A stretch of 64,000 nt of DNA from Flagellimonas oceani (lineage in GTDB: Bacteria; Bacteroidota; Bacteroidia; Flavobacteriales; Flavobacteriaceae), in NCBI RefSeq assembly GCF_011068285.1, contig NZ_CP049616.1, forward strand, positions 2,956,501-3,020,500, written 5' to 3'. Below the pieces are notes generated by a model that ran no database searches, was not told where the DNA came from, and worked only from the letters and a program-made list of their open reading frames with translations. Below, in pieces: positions 44,541 through 54,052 of the stretch. Made by a program: the position numbers and the translations under genes. Positions within the stretch are counted from its first letter, which is position 1, and each line of letters begins with the position of its first letter.

Positions 44541-46370
44541 ATGCCACGTTTTTATTTCCTTACCCTTACCCTTTTGTCCCTCACAACCGTCTTGGCCCAA
44601 GACAAACCTACGATCTACATCGATATCCCCACACAACAAAAACCTTGGAACCATATCGATTGGAATGCATCCCCTGAACAGTTCCAATTTGCTGTCGTTA
44701 CAGACCGAACTGGGGGGCACCGGCCTGGTGTTTTTCCAACAGGAATTAAAAAGTTGAACTTATTACAACCCGAGTTTGTAATGAGCGTTGGCGATTTTAT
44801 TGAAGGATATACGCGTGATACAGTTCGATTGAATGAAGAATGGAAGGAGTTTAATGGTTTTATATCCCAACTCGAGGCTCCATTTTTTTATGTGCCCGGA
44901 AACCATGACATCACCAATGAGGTTATGGAGGAAAAATGGGAAGAAATGTTCGGGGTGTCCTACTATCATTTTGTTTATAAAGATGTGCTTTTCCTTTGCT
45001 TAAATTCTGAAGACAACTTACGTGGTGCGGGAAAAGGAACTATTGATGATGAACAATATGAATACATCAAAAAAGTATTGGAAGAAAACAAAGATGTTAA
45101 ATGGACATTGGCCTTTTTACATCAACCCCTTTGGGTCCAAAACGACACAAAAAGGTGGAAAGATGTAGAAAAGTTGCTTCAGGACAGACCTCACAACGTT
45201 TTTGCAGGACACTATCACAGATACTGGAAAACACAAAGAAACAATGGTAAATATATTGCCTTGGCAACCACTGGGGGCGGAAGTCAGCTTAGAGGAAAGG
45301 CGTACGGCGAATTTGACCATGTAGTTTGGGTCACAATGACAGAAGAGGGACCCATTTTGGCCAATTTGTTCTTGGACGGAATCTGGGACGAAGATGTAGT
45401 GACCGAAGAAATTGTTGATTTGGTTCGGAACCGCCCTTTTCCCGTTAAAATAGAACCTGTTTATGAAAATGAGCCAAATGCCAAAAATAGCATCACACAA
45501 GTAAGGACCACCAACGATTCCGATACAAAAATGAGAGTGCAACTTAAAGGTATCGCCCACGATGAACTGTTTTATCAGTTTAAAGAGACCGATTTTATTG
45601 TGGAACCCAACGATATGGCCGTTTTTGATTTGGCCATCGAAAATGTACATGGCAAAGCCCTAAAAGACCTTTCTCCCATCAAAGTGGAAGCTGACATTAC
45701 CTACTTGTTTGAAAATCAACCAAACGTTGAATTCTCTTCAACCTTGAATTTTCTACCCTTCTTTAAATATGAAACAGAAGAAATTTCCAAAGTAAAAGTG
45801 GATGGAAAATTGAAGGAATGGGACAATTCTAAATGGATCAAGGTAGAGCATATGGATGGCTCCCCTTTTGATTTTGATGGGAAAGAAGATTTTGAAATGA
45901 AGTTTGCCACAGCTTATGACGACAGGTATTTTTATGTGGCCGTAGATGTAAAGGACAATAACTTTTACACCAATGAAGAAGGCTCTTATTGGGAGCAGGA
46001 TGCCATAGTTGTTAGGCTTGATGCCAGACCCCAACGAACCAGTGCTTTTAGTGCAGGAGCGGGAAGGGGTCGCGATTGGCTGGCTTTTTTGAGAACCTTC
46101 AAAGAAGAAAACCCTATCTACAATGAAGACTCCTTGCCCGTAAAAGTCGAGTCCGCACTGACCAAAACCCAAACAGGAGCGAAAATGGAAATGGCCATAC
46201 CAATTGAATACCTCAACAAGATGCACGAAGGTCCGTGGACCTCCTTACGTTTGGATGTTGGCTATTATGATTTTGATGAAGCCGACGAAGGTTCGACAAC
46301 CCATTTTTGGGTACCTGCTTGGAATGAAAACAGTGACATTCCAGGTTCTGGAATGCTATTCAAAAAATAA
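44541..46370 (+). CDS. Secreted metallophosphoesterase with C-terminal CBM9-like domain
   Basis: A 609-aa protein with a Sec signal peptide (to about TTVLAQ, residue 20). The calcineurin-like phosphoesterase domain (about 45-270) has motifs AVVTDRTGG, VMSVGDFIEG, VPGNHDI, LAFLHQPLW and FAGHYHRY. After a beta-rich linker, residues about 410-609 look like a family-9 carbohydrate-binding or DOMON-type domain (VKVDGKLKEWDNSKWIKVE, FKFATAYDDRYFYVAVDVKDN-like). The substrate is unknown. It starts 100 bp after the MlaF-like gene behind an inverted repeat and is convergent with the DUF389 gene (9-bp gap). Confidence 0.85.
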   Translation: MPRFYFLTLTLLSLTTVLAQDKPTIYIDIPTQQKPWNHIDWNASPEQFQFAVVTDRTGGHRPGVFPTGIKKLNLLQPEFVMSVGDFIEGYTRDTVRLNEEWKEFNGFISQLEAPFFYVPGNHDITNEVMEEKWEEMFGVSYYHFVYKDVLFLCLNSEDNLRGAGKGTIDDEQYEYIKKVLEENKDVKWTLAFLHQPLWVQNDTKRWKDVEKLLQDRPHNVFAGHYHRYWKTQRNNGKYIALATTGGGSQLRGKAYGEFDHVVWVTMTEEGPILANLFLDGIWDEDVVTEEIVDLVRNRPFPVKIEPVYENEPNAKNSITQVRTTNDSDTKMRVQLKGIAHDELFYQFKETDFIVEPNDMAVFDLAIENVHGKALKDLSPIKVEADITYLFENQPNVEFSSTLNFLPFFKYETEEISKVKVDGKLKEWDNSKWIKVEHMDGSPFDFDGKEDFEMKFATAYDDRYFYVAVDVKDNNFYTNEEGSYWEQDAIVVRLDARPQRTSAFSAGAGRGRDWLAFLRTFKEENPIYNEDSLPVKVESALTKTQTGAKMEMAIPIEYLNKMHEGPWTSLRLDVGYYDFDEADEGSTTHFWVPAWNENSDIPGSGMLFKK

Positions 46371-46379
46371 AACGAAAGC

Positions 46380-47840
46380 TTATTCGGCCTCTTTAATGAC
46401 CAAAGTGGAATCTTGAAGCCGCAACTTTAACCAAGCCAGCATTTTTTTGGTGTCCGCCTCTTTTTGGTCTGAACTCACACCGCTTTTCCAATCCACCTCA
46501 AAAACAGGAACAGTATCCATTTTCTTAAAATCGGTGCGTATCTGGTAGGAGAATCCCAAGGCATCAATATTTTCATAATTCGCCTTTGCCTCTGCACTTA
46601 TGCTTTGAAAAGGAATCTGATTGCCTACATTTTTGGTCAACATGGCCAATTCTTCTTCAAGCAATCTGATTTGCTCATCTTTGTTCAAAAGTTCGGCCTT
46701 GTTCTTTTCGTAAAGTTCACTCACGTAGTTGAACTTCTCTTCGGAATCGTCCCTTCCGCCTTGAATGATGTGCAGTTCGGCATCTTTTAGCCTGTTGTAC
46801 TCGTTCTTTTGTGTTCTCCACGTATTGATTATGTTTTCGGGAACCAGCTCATCCCCCATAAAAACCACTTCGATTATTGAAGTTCCATCGTCCACGTACT
46901 CCAATTTGGTGAGGTTGTCCACATATCTTCCCGCACCATCAAACTGGTATATCTCAACCGTATCCTTTAAAAAGCTCTGTGCCTGTTTCATAAAAAGTGA
47001 TTCCTGAAACACATTGTAAAAGGTAAATCCGGCCGGAATCATCACCAAAATACCGGTAATGGATGCCAAACGGGCAATTAGCCTTCTGCGCTGGGAATTG
47101 GCATACCGCACCATGGGAAACCTTAAAAACTTGATGACCAAGAAGGTGGCCAGTCCTATAAAAATGGTATTGATGATGAACAGGTACATCGCCCCTGCAG
47201 CATACCATGGCTTACCGATGGCCAATCCAAAACCTACCGTACAAAGAGGGGGCATCAAAGCCGTTGCAATGGCCACACCAAAAATAACACTGGCAATGGT
47301 TCCTTTTTTGGCACGTGCGATCACGAGTGCAAGCCCACCAAAAAAGGCAATCAGCACATCCCGGATATCGGGTTTGGTTCGCGCCAACAATTCCGAAGAT
47401 TCGTCTCGTAATGGGAAAAAATAGAAAAACAGGAATGCGGTAATCACGCTAAGTACCACCATTACGGTGAAATTCTTGAGCGATCTGCGCAAAGTATCAA
47501 TATCGTTAATGGCCAACGACATGCCCATTCCCAAAATGGGACCCATTAAAGGGGAAATAAGCATGGCACCGATTACCACTGCGGTTGAGTTGGCATTCAG
47601 ACCAATGGATGCAATAAAAATGGAGCACACCAAAATCCATGTGGTGTGGTTCTTAAAGGGGATATCCGCTATTATGGATTCTTTGGTAGCGGCGGCATCT
47701 GTATTGGAACGGATTTCCAACAGATCCGAAAGGAACTTGCGCACACTGCCCAAAAGTCCTTTAAAATCCTTTTTTACCTCGTCCCCACTATCTTGGTTCG
47801 GAGCCGTGGTCTCTGCTTCTTTTTTTTGTTCTTCGGTCAT
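46380..47840 (-). CDS. DUF389 / TIGR00341-type membrane protein
   Basis: A 486-aa inner-membrane protein. The central DUF389 region (about 65-275) has six to seven helices with the conserved NSTAVVIGAMLISPLMGPIL and PPLCTVGFGLAIG stretches. An acidic cytoplasmic N-terminus precedes it. The C-terminal 200 residues are soluble and include a coiled coil (ELYEKNKAELLNKDEQIRLL). The function of the family is unknown. It is third in a minus-strand run with sprT and the GDP-mannose pyrophosphorylase gene, an order I know from other flavobacteria. Confidence 0.85.
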   Translation of the reverse strand: MTEEQKKEAETTAPNQDSGDEVKKDFKGLLGSVRKFLSDLLEIRSNTDAAATKESIIADIPFKNHTTWILVCSIFIASIGLNANSTAVVIGAMLISPLMGPILGMGMSLAINDIDTLRRSLKNFTVMVVLSVITAFLFFYFFPLRDESSELLARTKPDIRDVLIAFFGGLALVIARAKKGTIASVIFGVAIATALMPPLCTVGFGLAIGKPWYAAGAMYLFIINTIFIGLATFLVIKFLRFPMVRYANSQRRRLIARLASITGILVMIPAGFTFYNVFQESLFMKQAQSFLKDTVEIYQFDGAGRYVDNLTKLEYVDDGTSIIEVVFMGDELVPENIINTWRTQKNEYNRLKDAELHIIQGGRDDSEEKFNYVSELYEKNKAELLNKDEQIRLLEEELAMLTKNVGNQIPFQSISAEAKANYENIDALGFSYQIRTDFKKMDTVPVFEVDWKSGVSSDQKEADTKKMLAWLKLRLQDSTLVIKEAE

Positions 47841-47843
47841 ATG

Positions 47844-48923
47844 CTATGCTAATTGATCTCCAAATTTGTCCTTCACTTGGGTCAATACTTTTTTAATGTC
47901 CTGTTGTTTATCCTTGGGATAGATCAAGAGCACTTCTTCCTTATCCACAATAATATAGTCTTCCAGACCGTCCACAACCACTACCTTTCCTTTTGGGGAA
48001 CGAATCATATTTCCTTTTGCATCTTCCAAAAGGGTCTGGGCGTTTACCACTGCGTTCTCGTTTTCGTCTTTCTCCAGTTTATCGTACAGCGCGCCCCATG
48101 TACCTAAATCGTTCCAATCAAAAGTTGCCGGAAGGGTATAAATGGATTGGGATCGCTCCAAGATAGCATAATCAATGGAGATATTTTCCGCCTTGGCGTA
48201 GTTCTCTTGAATAAAGGCTTCTTCTTCACCTGTATTGTAACAGGACATACCCTCTCCAAATAGTTGATATTGGCCCGGCTGGTATTTTTTAAAGGCTTCG
48301 ACTATGGTTTCCACGCTCCACATAAATATTCCTGCGTTCCAAAGAAAGTTTCCCTGTGCCAAAAAGTCCTTTGCGGTTTCATAATCCGGTTTTTCCCTGA
48401 ACTGGGACACCTTTTTTAGTTGGGCGTCACTTCTTTTTTCAAATTCGATATAACCAAATCCTGTATTGGGAAAAGTAGGCTGAATTCCCAGAGTACAAAG
48501 TGCATTTTCCTTTTCACATTTATCAAAACATGCAATGACATCTTTTTCGAAGGCGGCCTCATCTTCAATCCAATGATCACTGGGCGCTACTATCATTACC
48601 GCATTTGGGTTCATTTTTTGAATCTTTAGCGATGCATACAAAATACAGGGTGCCGTATTTCGCATAGCGGGTTCCAAAACCACCTGGTCTTGCTTTACCA
48701 TGGGCAATTGCTCCAGCACCAAGTCGTTGTAACGCTCATTGGTGAGGATCAGAATGTTTTCGGTGGGGATGAACTTGTTCAACCGATCAAACGTTTTTTG
48801 AATCAGGGTCTTGCCCGTTCCCAACATATCGTGGAACTGTTTTGGGTTGGATGATGTACTCACCGGCCAAAACCGTGATCCAACTCCTCCTGCCATTAAA
48901 ACTGCATAATAATTTTTGTTCAT
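47844..48923 (-). CDS. Mannose-1-phosphate guanylyltransferase
   Basis: This 359-aa enzyme makes GDP-mannose from mannose-1-phosphate and GTP for polysaccharide and glycoprotein synthesis. The nucleotide-binding motif is LMAGGVGSRFWPVSTSSNPKQ and the family motif appears as FREKPDYETA (FVEKP in E. coli ManC). It is the single-domain form, without the phosphomannose isomerase half. It lies 3 bp before the DUF389 gene and 28 bp after sprT. Confidence 0.94.
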   Translation of the reverse strand: MNKNYYAVLMAGGVGSRFWPVSTSSNPKQFHDMLGTGKTLIQKTFDRLNKFIPTENILILTNERYNDLVLEQLPMVKQDQVVLEPAMRNTAPCILYASLKIQKMNPNAVMIVAPSDHWIEDEAAFEKDVIACFDKCEKENALCTLGIQPTFPNTGFGYIEFEKRSDAQLKKVSQFREKPDYETAKDFLAQGNFLWNAGIFMWSVETIVEAFKKYQPGQYQLFGEGMSCYNTGEEEAFIQENYAKAENISIDYAILERSQSIYTLPATFDWNDLGTWGALYDKLEKDENENAVVNAQTLLEDAKGNMIRSPKGKVVVVDGLEDYIIVDKEEVLLIYPKDKQQDIKKVLTQVKDKFGDQLA

Positions 48924-48951
48924 TTTACTATGATCTAATTTAAAATGTTGG

Positions 48952-49566
48952 TCATCCCGTTACATCTTGCACCAACTCGACCTCTGCGTTTGGTTGGAAC
49001 AAATATAACCTGCCAGTGGACAATTCCACACATTCGTACCGTTTTACTTTCTTCTTTCCTTTTTTGTACAATTTGCCGTTGTACAACCTAAAAACACTGC
49101 CTGTTGGTAGTTCGTACACATAACTGTTTTTCCTTTCTTCCTCATCAAAAGCCTTTAGTGCAATGGACAACCTGGCATCCGTACTACTGCTTGCTTTCGG
49201 GTTTTTAAAATGGTTCGCTATTATGGGCAATAGCTGTGTTGGAAACACCTCTGGCCTGATAAAAGGAACCATTAAGTGCTGAAAGGTACGCTTCCATTCG
49301 GTTCCATGTGGTTTTATTCGACGACCATAGGCTTCAAAGGCGACCAAATGCGCAATCTCGTGGACGAGCGTAATAAGAAACCGGTATTTGTTGAGGGAAG
49401 CGTTTACGGTAATAAGATGCAGACCGTTCGGTAATCTTCGGTAGTCCCCATGCCGGGTAACTCGATGGTTTACAATCTTTAGATGCACTCCATGGGTTTT
49501 GATGAGTTCAAAACAGGGAGCCACCGCAAGCTCTGGGAGGTATTTTTGTAGGGTAGTTTCCATCAT
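48952..49566 (-). CDS. SprT-like zinc metalloprotease-domain protein
   Basis: A 204-aa SprT family protein with the metal motif LVHEIAHL (HExxH at 69-73) and the following HGTEWKR segment that supplies the third His. Eukaryotic relatives (Spartan) digest DNA-protein crosslinks; bacterial members are little studied. ATG codons at 49566 and 49563 are both possible starts. It heads the operon with the GDP-mannose and DUF389 genes. Confidence 0.87.
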   Translation of the reverse strand: MMETTLQKYLPELAVAPCFELIKTHGVHLKIVNHRVTRHGDYRRLPNGLHLITVNASLNKYRFLITLVHEIAHLVAFEAYGRRIKPHGTEWKRTFQHLMVPFIRPEVFPTQLLPIIANHFKNPKASSSTDARLSIALKAFDEEERKNSYVYELPTGSVFRLYNGKLYKKGKKKVKRYECVELSTGRLYLFQPNAEVELVQDVTG

Positions 49567-49648
49567 TCGTCAAACGAAAATAGGCATTCGTCAATTAACC
49601 TCATCCAATGCTCAAAATGTTTTTTACTTTTCCACAAATGGAGAAGTC

Positions 49649-50554
49649 ATGAGAAACACCATATTACTGCTACTTCTTTTTGTTTTACCGCACATCGTCG
49701 TATGTCAAAACAAAACCAATCTTGAAAAACAATTATGGCAAAGGGTTCAAAACTGTTATTCGTTGTTTGAACCCAATGAGGATGGTATTCTTGAGTACAA
49801 TAAAATTGACGACTCAAAGAACGGTTATTTGAGAGTATGGGGCAGCTTTCCTACCTGTGGATGCACATGCAGCTCCACCATAGGTGCATACAAAGATACC
49901 AATGGCATTTATACCTTTTTACAAAAGGAAGAATTCTTGTGCGAGTATAGAAAATCCATCTCATCCAATAAAGATTTGGGAAAGATCCTACCCGAGAACT
50001 TCGGTATTCACACCTTTTTAAAAGAAGAGCTAAACATAAGCTCCGATTATGCGGTATTTTTCTTGGATGTTGAGATACCCAGATTTGGAACTGATACCAA
50101 ATTCACATTACAACTTATTCCTTTTGGAATCTTACAAGAACAAAAGGACTCCGTAATCTCCTATAGCTACTCACAAGAAAATGAAAACACACCTGTCCAG
50201 TACATAAAAGAAATAGAATACATGGCCAACAAAATTATTGATGATAGCACCTTAACCTATTTGTTGAAAAAAAACTATGAAAGTATCCATATTGATGACA
50301 GAAAGTTTATCGAAAATGCATTGGTTGGACAGGACTCAATGGGCTATTTTGATTCTTTTGATGAACTATCGGAAAAATTGAACATATTAAAAAATGCCTA
50401 TGATATCTATTCCCAGCTAGAATGTATGTCCGTTCTTATGCAATGGAACAAAGAAAAGGCAAGGTTCGAGATAAAATCTAAAAGCGACGAGCCCAAAACC
50501 ATGACCTTCAAAGAATTTTTACTTGAGAATGTATATTGGACTCCGATTTGCTAA
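49649..50554 (+). CDS. Unknown secreted protein
   Basis: I do not recognise this family. The 301-aa protein begins at the ATG at 49649 with a strong signal peptide (MRNTILLLLLFVLPHIVVCQ). The mature part contains a Cys cluster (FPTCGCTCSSTIG, about residue 70) and is rich in Glu, Lys, Asn and Tyr. The coding sequence is more AT-rich than neighbours on either side. It sits alone between two minus-strand operons and may be a lineage-specific insertion. No function suggested. Confidence 0.68.
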   Translation: MRNTILLLLLFVLPHIVVCQNKTNLEKQLWQRVQNCYSLFEPNEDGILEYNKIDDSKNGYLRVWGSFPTCGCTCSSTIGAYKDTNGIYTFLQKEEFLCEYRKSISSNKDLGKILPENFGIHTFLKEELNISSDYAVFFLDVEIPRFGTDTKFTLQLIPFGILQEQKDSVISYSYSQENENTPVQYIKEIEYMANKIIDDSTLTYLLKKNYESIHIDDRKFIENALVGQDSMGYFDSFDELSEKLNILKNAYDIYSQLECMSVLMQWNKEKARFEIKSKSDEPKTMTFKEFLLENVYWTPIC

Positions 50555-50573
50555 CAACATAAGAGCGAACAAC

Positions 50574-51251
50574 CTAAGGCGTACTATTGCTCACCTGCAA
50601 CATTTTTCCGTTGTATAATTTCTGCCCGGTCAATGCAAACTCCTTCACATAAGTGGCCATCTCCAATGCAGTTACAGGAGCTTTGTACCCCGGAAAGGCC
50701 TCTTCCAGCATTTCCGTTTGCACGGCTCCCAAGGCCAACACGTTAAAACTTGGGCCGGTTTCCTTGTATTCTTCGGCCAAGAGTTCGGTCAATGTAATTA
50801 CGGCGCCCTTGCTGGAGCTATAGGCAGACAACCCGGGAAACTTCATGCTGCCTTGCACCCCGCCCATGGAACTTATGGTAACCACATGACCCTCCTGTCC
50901 CATCATTGGAAGTATGGTCTTTGTGATTTCAGCTACTCCGAACACGTTTACTTTGTAAACCCTTTCAAATTCCTCCGTCGTGGTTTCCGAAAATGGTTTG
51001 CCCAAAAACCGACCTGCATTATTGATAAGCACATCCACTACATGCCATTGTTCCAAAAATTTATTGAGCTTTTCAAAATCGGCAGGATTGCCCAAATCAA
51101 AGGGCAACGTTTGCACATTGGGCAATTTCAATGCTTTTACGGGTCCTTCATTACGTGATAGCGCCAATACCTGATGCCCTTCACGGGCAAAAAGTTTTAC
51201 CAACTCAAATCCTATTCCCCTACTCGTACCCGTAATAATAATGTTTGCCAT
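50574..51251 (-). CDS. Short-chain dehydrogenase/reductase
   Basis: A 225-aa classical SDR with the NAD(P)-binding loop IIITGTSRGIGFELV, NNAGRFLG, catalytic Ser in VVTISSMGG and YSSSK as the Tyr-Lys pair, all intact. I use the ATG at 51251 (MANIIITG); a start at 51272 adds seven residues with no homology. Substrate unknown. It reads in the same direction as the M28 peptidase gene 56 bp upstream. Confidence 0.9.
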   Translation of the reverse strand: MANIIITGTSRGIGFELVKLFAREGHQVLALSRNEGPVKALKLPNVQTLPFDLGNPADFEKLNKFLEQWHVVDVLINNAGRFLGKPFSETTTEEFERVYKVNVFGVAEITKTILPMMGQEGHVVTISSMGGVQGSMKFPGLSAYSSSKGAVITLTELLAEEYKETGPSFNVLALGAVQTEMLEEAFPGYKAPVTALEMATYVKEFALTGQKLYNGKMLQVSNSTP

Positions 51252-51307
51252 ACTGTATTTTGGTTTTCTCACTCCGACCTACGATCGGATTGTTCGAAAA
51301 TATGCTA

Positions 51308-52291
51308 TTACTTTAATTTGATTTCTTGCGATGGAGCATTGGCAATCCCTTCAATCACCGGAATGGTTTTGTTCACCAAAGCGGCCATATGGTCAAAATC
51401 CATCAGGGAAACCTCATCCCCAACTTTATGATAATACGCAAAATTGGTGAAATCAAAAGTGCAAAATGTATGGGAAGGCACTCCAAATTCTTCATGGAAC
51501 GGATAATTGTCCGACCTCTGATACAGGTTGAACTCCTTTGCAGTCGGCAAAAAACCCACCAACTTTTCACCAGCATAATCGTTACTGATTTCCGCAAGAT
51601 TGGACATTTCGTATCCAGTGACATACATCAAATAATCCTTGTCCCGCATGGGAACACCGGTCATTTCAAAATTAAGCATGGTGTATAGGTTCAAATCCTG
51701 CTCTTTTAATTTTTTTGCCAAGTGCTTGGAGCCCAACAAACCCTTCTCCTCGGCACTGAACAAAGCAAAAATAAGTGTCCGCTTGTTCGTTTTTTGTGTT
51801 CCAAAATACCGTGCCATTTCCAAAACGGAAGTTGTACCTGAAGCATTGTCATTGGCTCCGTTGGCAATATAATCACCATTTTCGGGCTTTATGGCCCCAA
51901 TATGATCGTAATGTGCGCCTATCAGAATAAATTCATCCTTTAAATCGGGGTCGTTGCCCCCCACAACACCCACAATATTGTAGGCAGGCTTCTTAAAATT
52001 GGAAAGTGTGTCGCGGTACGTTTCAAAATATGGTTTGAGCCCGTAGGATTTAAAGTAGTTTTCAATATATGTCGCTGCCATTTCAATGCCGTCGCCACCG
52101 GCCTCCCTTCCTTTGAGGTCGTTGCTCGCCAAATAATTCATCATTTCACCAATACGCTCTGCATCGGTAAAAGTTTCTGTTGGCTTGGTTGTTTTTTTTG
52201 TTTCAGGGGAAACATTGGTTGTTTGCACAATCTTGGTCGACCCGCAACTTAGAGCCAAAAGTGCTGCAAGAACATATGACAGAATTTTCAT
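51308..52291 (-). CDS. M28-family metallopeptidase lipoprotein
   Basis: A 327-aa zinc aminopeptidase-like lipoprotein. The signal peptide MKILSYVLAALLALSC ends at the lipidated Cys. The M28 metal-binding residues are visible in ILIGAHYDHIGAIK, NGANDNASGTTSVLEMARYF, LFALFSAEEKGLLGSK and, at the end, GVPSHTFCTFD. It is expected to trim peptides in the periplasm or at the cell surface. It is followed by an SDR gene on the same strand. Confidence 0.92.
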   Translation of the reverse strand: MKILSYVLAALLALSCGSTKIVQTTNVSPETKKTTKPTETFTDAERIGEMMNYLASNDLKGREAGGDGIEMAATYIENYFKSYGLKPYFETYRDTLSNFKKPAYNIVGVVGGNDPDLKDEFILIGAHYDHIGAIKPENGDYIANGANDNASGTTSVLEMARYFGTQKTNKRTLIFALFSAEEKGLLGSKHLAKKLKEQDLNLYTMLNFEMTGVPMRDKDYLMYVTGYEMSNLAEISNDYAGEKLVGFLPTAKEFNLYQRSDNYPFHEEFGVPSHTFCTFDFTNFAYYHKVGDEVSLMDFDHMAALVNKTIPVIEGIANAPSQEIKLK

Positions 52292-52323
52292 TGGTGTTGT
52301 TTTTTGAGTTTTTTAAAGATAAA

Positions 52324-52350
52324 AAAAGCATCCTGAAAAAGGATGCTTTT
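52324..52350 (-). terminator. Rho-independent terminator after the pyruvate dehydrogenase genes
   Basis: AAAAGCATCC (52324-52333) and GGATGCTTTT (52341-52350) form the stem; a run of T follows on the minus strand (A-run at 52321-52327). It ends the E1-alpha/E2 transcript. Confidence 0.85.
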
Positions 52351-52386
52351 AAATTATGTAATTATTGAATGTACTCCATTGATGGT

Positions 52387-54048
52387 CTATGCCAACATGG
52401 TCACCGGATTCTCCAAGTAAGCCCTCAACGTCTGTAAGAACTGGGCCCCAGTAGCTCCATCGACCGTTCTATGATCACAGGCCAAAGTAACTTTCATCGT
52501 ACTTCCGGCCACAATCTCACCATTTTTGACCACCGGTTTATCAACGATTGCCCCTACGGACAAGATTGCCGAGTTAGGCTGATTGATAATGGAAGTAAAT
52601 TCCTGAATACCGAACATTCCCAAGTTGGAAACCGTAAAGGTGCTTCCTTCCATTTCGTCCGGTTTTATTTTCTTGTTCCGTGCTCTTCCTGCCAAATCTT
52701 TCACGGCAGTTCCCAGTTGGGTCAAACTCAACTGATCTGCAAATTTAACTACAGGAACCACAAGACCCTCATCTACGGCAACGGCAACACCCATGTGAAT
52801 GTGATGTTTATAGATCGTGGAATCACCGTTCCACGACGTATTTACCTGCGGATGCTTTTTAAGGGCCATGGCACAAGCTTTCAAGACCATATCGTTGAAG
52901 GACACTTTGGTATCCGGTAAACTGTTGATCTGCGCACGGGATGCCTTGGCATTGTCCATGTCCACCTCAATGGTCAGGTAATAATGTGGTGCAGTGAATT
53001 TGGATTCCCCCAAACGCTTGGCGATTACCTTGCGCATTGTAGAATTTTTAACCTCTTCCACGCTTTCTTCGCCAACAGGAAGTGCAACTGGTGCCGTTCC
53101 GGGAGCCGCTTCGGTTTTTTCTGCCGCAGGAGCTGCTTTTTCGGATGGCTTAAAGTTCTCTATATCCTTTTTAACGATTCTCCCGTTATCGCCTGTTCCT
53201 TTTACATCTGCCAAGTTGATGCCTTTTTCATCGGCAATCTTTTTGGCCAATGGTGAAGCGAATATACGCTGACCATCTTGTGTGGCCGGAGCTGTTTCTT
53301 CTTTTTGGGATGATTCTTCTTTTTTCGGAGCATCATCTTTGGAAGCTTCTTTTTTGGGAGCGCTTTTGGACGAACCTCCTGATGATTGTGCGTTCAAAAC
53401 AGCATCAACATCGGTTCCCTCTGGGCCAATAATGGCCAATAAGGAATCTACGGGAGCTCCTTCACCTTCTTGAATACCAATATGTAAAAGGGTTCCGGAA
53501 TAGAAGGATTCAAATTCCATCGTTGCCTTGTCGGTCTCGATTTCGGCTAATATGTCTCCTTCTTCCACTTTGTCCCCAACGCTCTTTAACCAGCTGGCGA
53601 CCGTTCCTTCCTCCATGGTATCGCTCAATCGGGGCATGGTCACAATTTCTACTCCTTCGGGAATATCGGCAGGCTCGCTACTTTCATCTCCCTTGGATTC
53701 AGTTTCTTCCTCTTGTTCGGAAGAAGAATCCTTATCTTCTGATGAACCTTCTTCTTTTGGGGCATCGGATGAGCTTCCCGAGCCGTTCAATAGGCCGGAT
53801 ATATCCTCACCTTCTTCACCGATTATGGCCAAAAGTGAATCAACCGGGGCACCATCACCTTCCTCGATTCCAATGTGAAGCAAAGTCCCTTCATGAAAAG
53901 ATTCAAATTCCATAGTGGCTTTGTCCGTTTCGATCTCGGCCAATATATCCCCTTCTTCTACCTTGTCCCCTACTTTCTTGAGCCATTTTGCCACGGTTCC
54001 TTCTTCCATGGTATCGCTCAATCTAGGCATGTTGATTACTTCTGCCAT
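52387..54048 (-). CDS. Pyruvate dehydrogenase E2, dihydrolipoamide acetyltransferase with two lipoyl domains
   Basis: E2 carries acetyl groups on lipoyl arms and passes them to CoA. The 553-aa protein has two lipoyl domains (about 3-77 and 135-210), with the lipoylated Lys at 43 and 174, each in ETDKATMEFES. These are followed by an E1/E3-binding domain (FASPLAKKIADEKGINLADV, about 257-295) and the catalytic domain (about 325-553) with the DHRTVDGATGAQFL active site. The two lipoyl domains are nearly identical over about 70 residues. Acid- and Ser-rich linkers join the domains. It begins 4 bp after the E1-alpha gene. Confidence 0.95.
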   Translation of the reverse strand: MAEVINMPRLSDTMEEGTVAKWLKKVGDKVEEGDILAEIETDKATMEFESFHEGTLLHIGIEEGDGAPVDSLLAIIGEEGEDISGLLNGSGSSSDAPKEEGSSEDKDSSSEQEEETESKGDESSEPADIPEGVEIVTMPRLSDTMEEGTVASWLKSVGDKVEEGDILAEIETDKATMEFESFYSGTLLHIGIQEGEGAPVDSLLAIIGPEGTDVDAVLNAQSSGGSSKSAPKKEASKDDAPKKEESSQKEETAPATQDGQRIFASPLAKKIADEKGINLADVKGTGDNGRIVKKDIENFKPSEKAAPAAEKTEAAPGTAPVALPVGEESVEEVKNSTMRKVIAKRLGESKFTAPHYYLTIEVDMDNAKASRAQINSLPDTKVSFNDMVLKACAMALKKHPQVNTSWNGDSTIYKHHIHMGVAVAVDEGLVVPVVKFADQLSLTQLGTAVKDLAGRARNKKIKPDEMEGSTFTVSNLGMFGIQEFTSIINQPNSAILSVGAIVDKPVVKNGEIVAGSTMKVTLACDHRTVDGATGAQFLQTLRAYLENPVTMLA

Positions 54049-54052
54049 CTAA

